Shown here: one piece after another, positions 17,901 to 18,454 of the stretch
Numbering within the stretch: the stretch's first letter is position 1
Layout: every line of letters starts with the position of its first letter
Origin: Chrysochromulina parva
Taxonomy: Eukaryota > Haptophyta > Prymnesiales > Chrysochromulinaceae
Direction: 5' to 3'
Length of the DNA stretch: 18,454 nucleotides
Assembly (NCBI GenBank): GCA_002887195.1
Contig: PJAB01000981.1
Coordinates: forward strand, 1-18,454
Program-made: the position numbers and the translations under genes
Notes under the pieces: generated by a model
The model's input: only the letters and a program-made list of their open reading frames with translations
Told to the model about the DNA's origin: nothing
The model's database searches: none

Positions 17901-18074
17901 GGCCGATTCGAGCCATTTGATGCGGGAGGCTGGTAGCGGTTGCGGCCGCGCCCGCGGAGAGCTCGTCGGAGAGCACGCCGCTGAGGTCGCTGCAGCGTTC
18001 TCGGCCTCCTCGGAGCCTTCTGTCTGTGCGGATGAGCGGCGAGAGGCCAGGCGCTCCTGCAACTCGGCGAACAT
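14973..18074 (-). CDS. MICAL-type FAD-dependent monooxygenase, two exons
   Basis: Exon 1 is 18074-16494 (527 codons) and exon 2 is 16187-14973 (404 codons plus stop), joined in phase 0 to give 931 residues. Residues about 373-875 follow the MICAL flavoprotein domain from end to end: a helical lead-in (FTDFLAAS), the FAD P-loop GAGPVG (458-463), VLHLWEW (491-497), LLKVALLLGV across the exon joint, LENLVYY (660-666), HYFVMTTSQ (678-686), the GD motif VGDALQEPFWPEGLG (778-792) and DPATRY (869-874). In animals MICALs use NADPH and O2 to oxidise actin methionines and disassemble filaments. The usual DG motif reads ASGGR here, with Ser where Asp is expected. No CH or LIM domain follows; the protein ends about 57 residues after DPATRY. 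The N-terminal 330 residues are disordered, with a duplicated LRR(T/S)AS module. The start has A at -3. Confidence 0.85.
16188..16493 (-). other. Spliceosomal intron (306 bp) of the MICAL-type gene
   Basis: On the minus strand exon 1 ends CGCAG and the intron opens GTGAGT (16493-16488). It closes with GCGCGCAG (last base 16188). A TACTGAC branch-point match lies with its A at 16214, 26 bases before the acceptor. Splicing joins residues ...CSTAQ to LQHSLLKVALLLGV... in phase 0 and restores the MICAL alignment without gap. About 80 percent of the intron is a tandem repeat. Confidence 0.93.
16232..16476 (-). repeat. Four-copy intronic minisatellite, 59-63 bp unit
   Basis: The segment tcagatgtgtctgggctcc begins at 16236, 16295, 16354 and 16417, giving periods of 59, 59 and 63 bp. 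Copies are nearly identical apart from a four-base difference after cttgtcg. Each unit on the transcribed strand includes CTGAT or CTGAG just after CACAT. The units are direct repeats without unique spacers, so this is not a CRISPR array. Confidence 0.95.
17280..17927 (-). repeat. Duplicated coding module (about 360 bp) in the MICAL-type N-terminus
   Basis: Residues 50-145 and 172-265 are two diverged copies of one module: SRIKWLES / SRIQWLDS, a Pro/Ala linker, LRRTASA (91-97, 209-215), an AEEAAA / AEKAAA helix, then LRRSASAKEFD (131-141, 251-261). The spacing between matching motifs is 118-122 residues. The LxRxxS pattern is of the basophilic kinase type. The module may recruit kinases or phospho-binding adaptors; that is inference. 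Confidence 0.8.
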
Positions 18075-18304
18075 GATGAAAAAAGTCCGTTACAGCCCTG
18101 CGGAATGCTGAAACGGCTGAAACAGGACTTCGACCAAATCCAGATCCCTGCAGTAAAGGAAGCCTCGCGAGTCGTACCGTACATTGAGCCTCACGTTAGC
18201 CTCAAGTTCTAAACGAGAGATCGCGCGTCTCCCGCACCTCCGCGGAGAACGAGACCGCACAGACGTCCGAAGCGTGCCGACCGCGCGCACAACCGACTCG
18301 TCAC
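18075..18304. promoter_or_regulatory. Divergent intergenic region between MICAL-type gene and right-edge gene
   Basis: This 230 bp lies between two head-to-head candidate starts (18074 minus, 18305 plus) and would contain both promoters. I recognise no specific site in it. The call rests on orientation and on the right-edge frame being real. Confidence 0.3.
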
Positions 18305-18454
18305 ATGCTCGCGCGACGGGGCTCCTCGCACCTTAAGGCCTCGAGCCGCTGCTGCCGTCGATCGAATCAGCATCTTTCTCCGGTGCGCGTCGGGCTCCGG
18401 AGCATGTCTGGGCAGCCGCCGCCGCAGGCCGATGAAGGCTCGAAATCAGCCTCT
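18305..18454 (+). CDS. N-terminus of a gene with mitochondrial-type presequence, cut by right edge
   Basis: An ATG at 18305 opens a frame that is uninterrupted for its 50 codons to the window end. The encoded start (MLARRGSSHLKASSRCCRR, continuing to VRVGLRSMSG) has many Arg, Ser and hydrophobic residues and no acidic residue until residue 43. That is typical of a mitochondrial targeting peptide, with a possible processing site after VGLRS. An in-frame second ATG at 18404 also has A at -3. After it the composition changes to Pro/Glu/Ser, as expected beyond a presequence. The mature protein is not in the window, so its function cannot be stated. Confidence 0.45.
   Translation, partial: MLARRGSSHLKASSRCCRRSNQHLSPVRVGLRSMSGQPPPQADEGSKSAS

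Overview
The window looks like nuclear DNA of a GC-rich, gene-dense, intron-poor unicellular eukaryote, most likely a microalga or related protist. The evidence is a spliceosomal Sm protein (SmG), a dynamin-family GTPase, a MICAL-type flavoprotein split by a canonical GT-AG intron with a good branch point, and expanded near-identical armadillo and low-complexity repeats. Haptophyte or stramenopile is my guess from this style; nothing here fixes the lineage. I see no bacterial operons, rRNA, tRNA, CRISPR array or transposase.

Layout, left to right. (1) A minus-strand armadillo-repeat gene leaves the left edge (<1-2138), with 17 near-identical repeats. (2) A plus-strand membrane protein with a mitochondrial-type presequence (2390-3154). 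(3) A 0.64 kb convergent spacer. (4) Minus-strand SmG (3799-4035) and a DUF3605-like protein (4224-4985). (5) A plus-strand LamG-type lectin-fold protein with a C-terminal membrane anchor (5137-6114), divergent from (4) across a 151 bp promoter that holds a perfect 12 bp palindrome. (6) A minus-strand 960-residue protein with an ARM/HEAT-like N-terminus, polyglutamine and several short tandem repeats (6271-9153). (7) A plus-strand dynamin-related GTPase (9873-12032) that carries a small Tudor-like module where classical dynamin has its PH domain. (8) A 0.69 kb convergent spacer. (9) A minus-strand SAP-domain protein with a long Ala/Glu/Lys helix (12726-14717). (10) A minus-strand MICAL-type FAD monooxygenase with a duplicated phosphosite-like N-terminus (14973-18074). 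Its only visible intron (16188-16493) is largely a four-copy minisatellite. (11) The start of a plus-strand gene with a mitochondrial-type presequence (18305 to the right edge).

The genes do not form one pathway. Dynamin (membrane remodelling) and MICAL (actin oxidation in animals) are both cytoskeleton/membrane enzymes, but their proximity alone is weak evidence of a link. The most notable observations are the module inside the dynamin stalk, the MICAL-type enzyme with its repeat-built intron and N-terminus, and a 28 bp perfect inverted repeat inside coding DNA. Many long open frames here are antisense shadows of repetitive GC-rich genes, including a 758-codon one over the armadillo array, so automated calls on this window will be misled.
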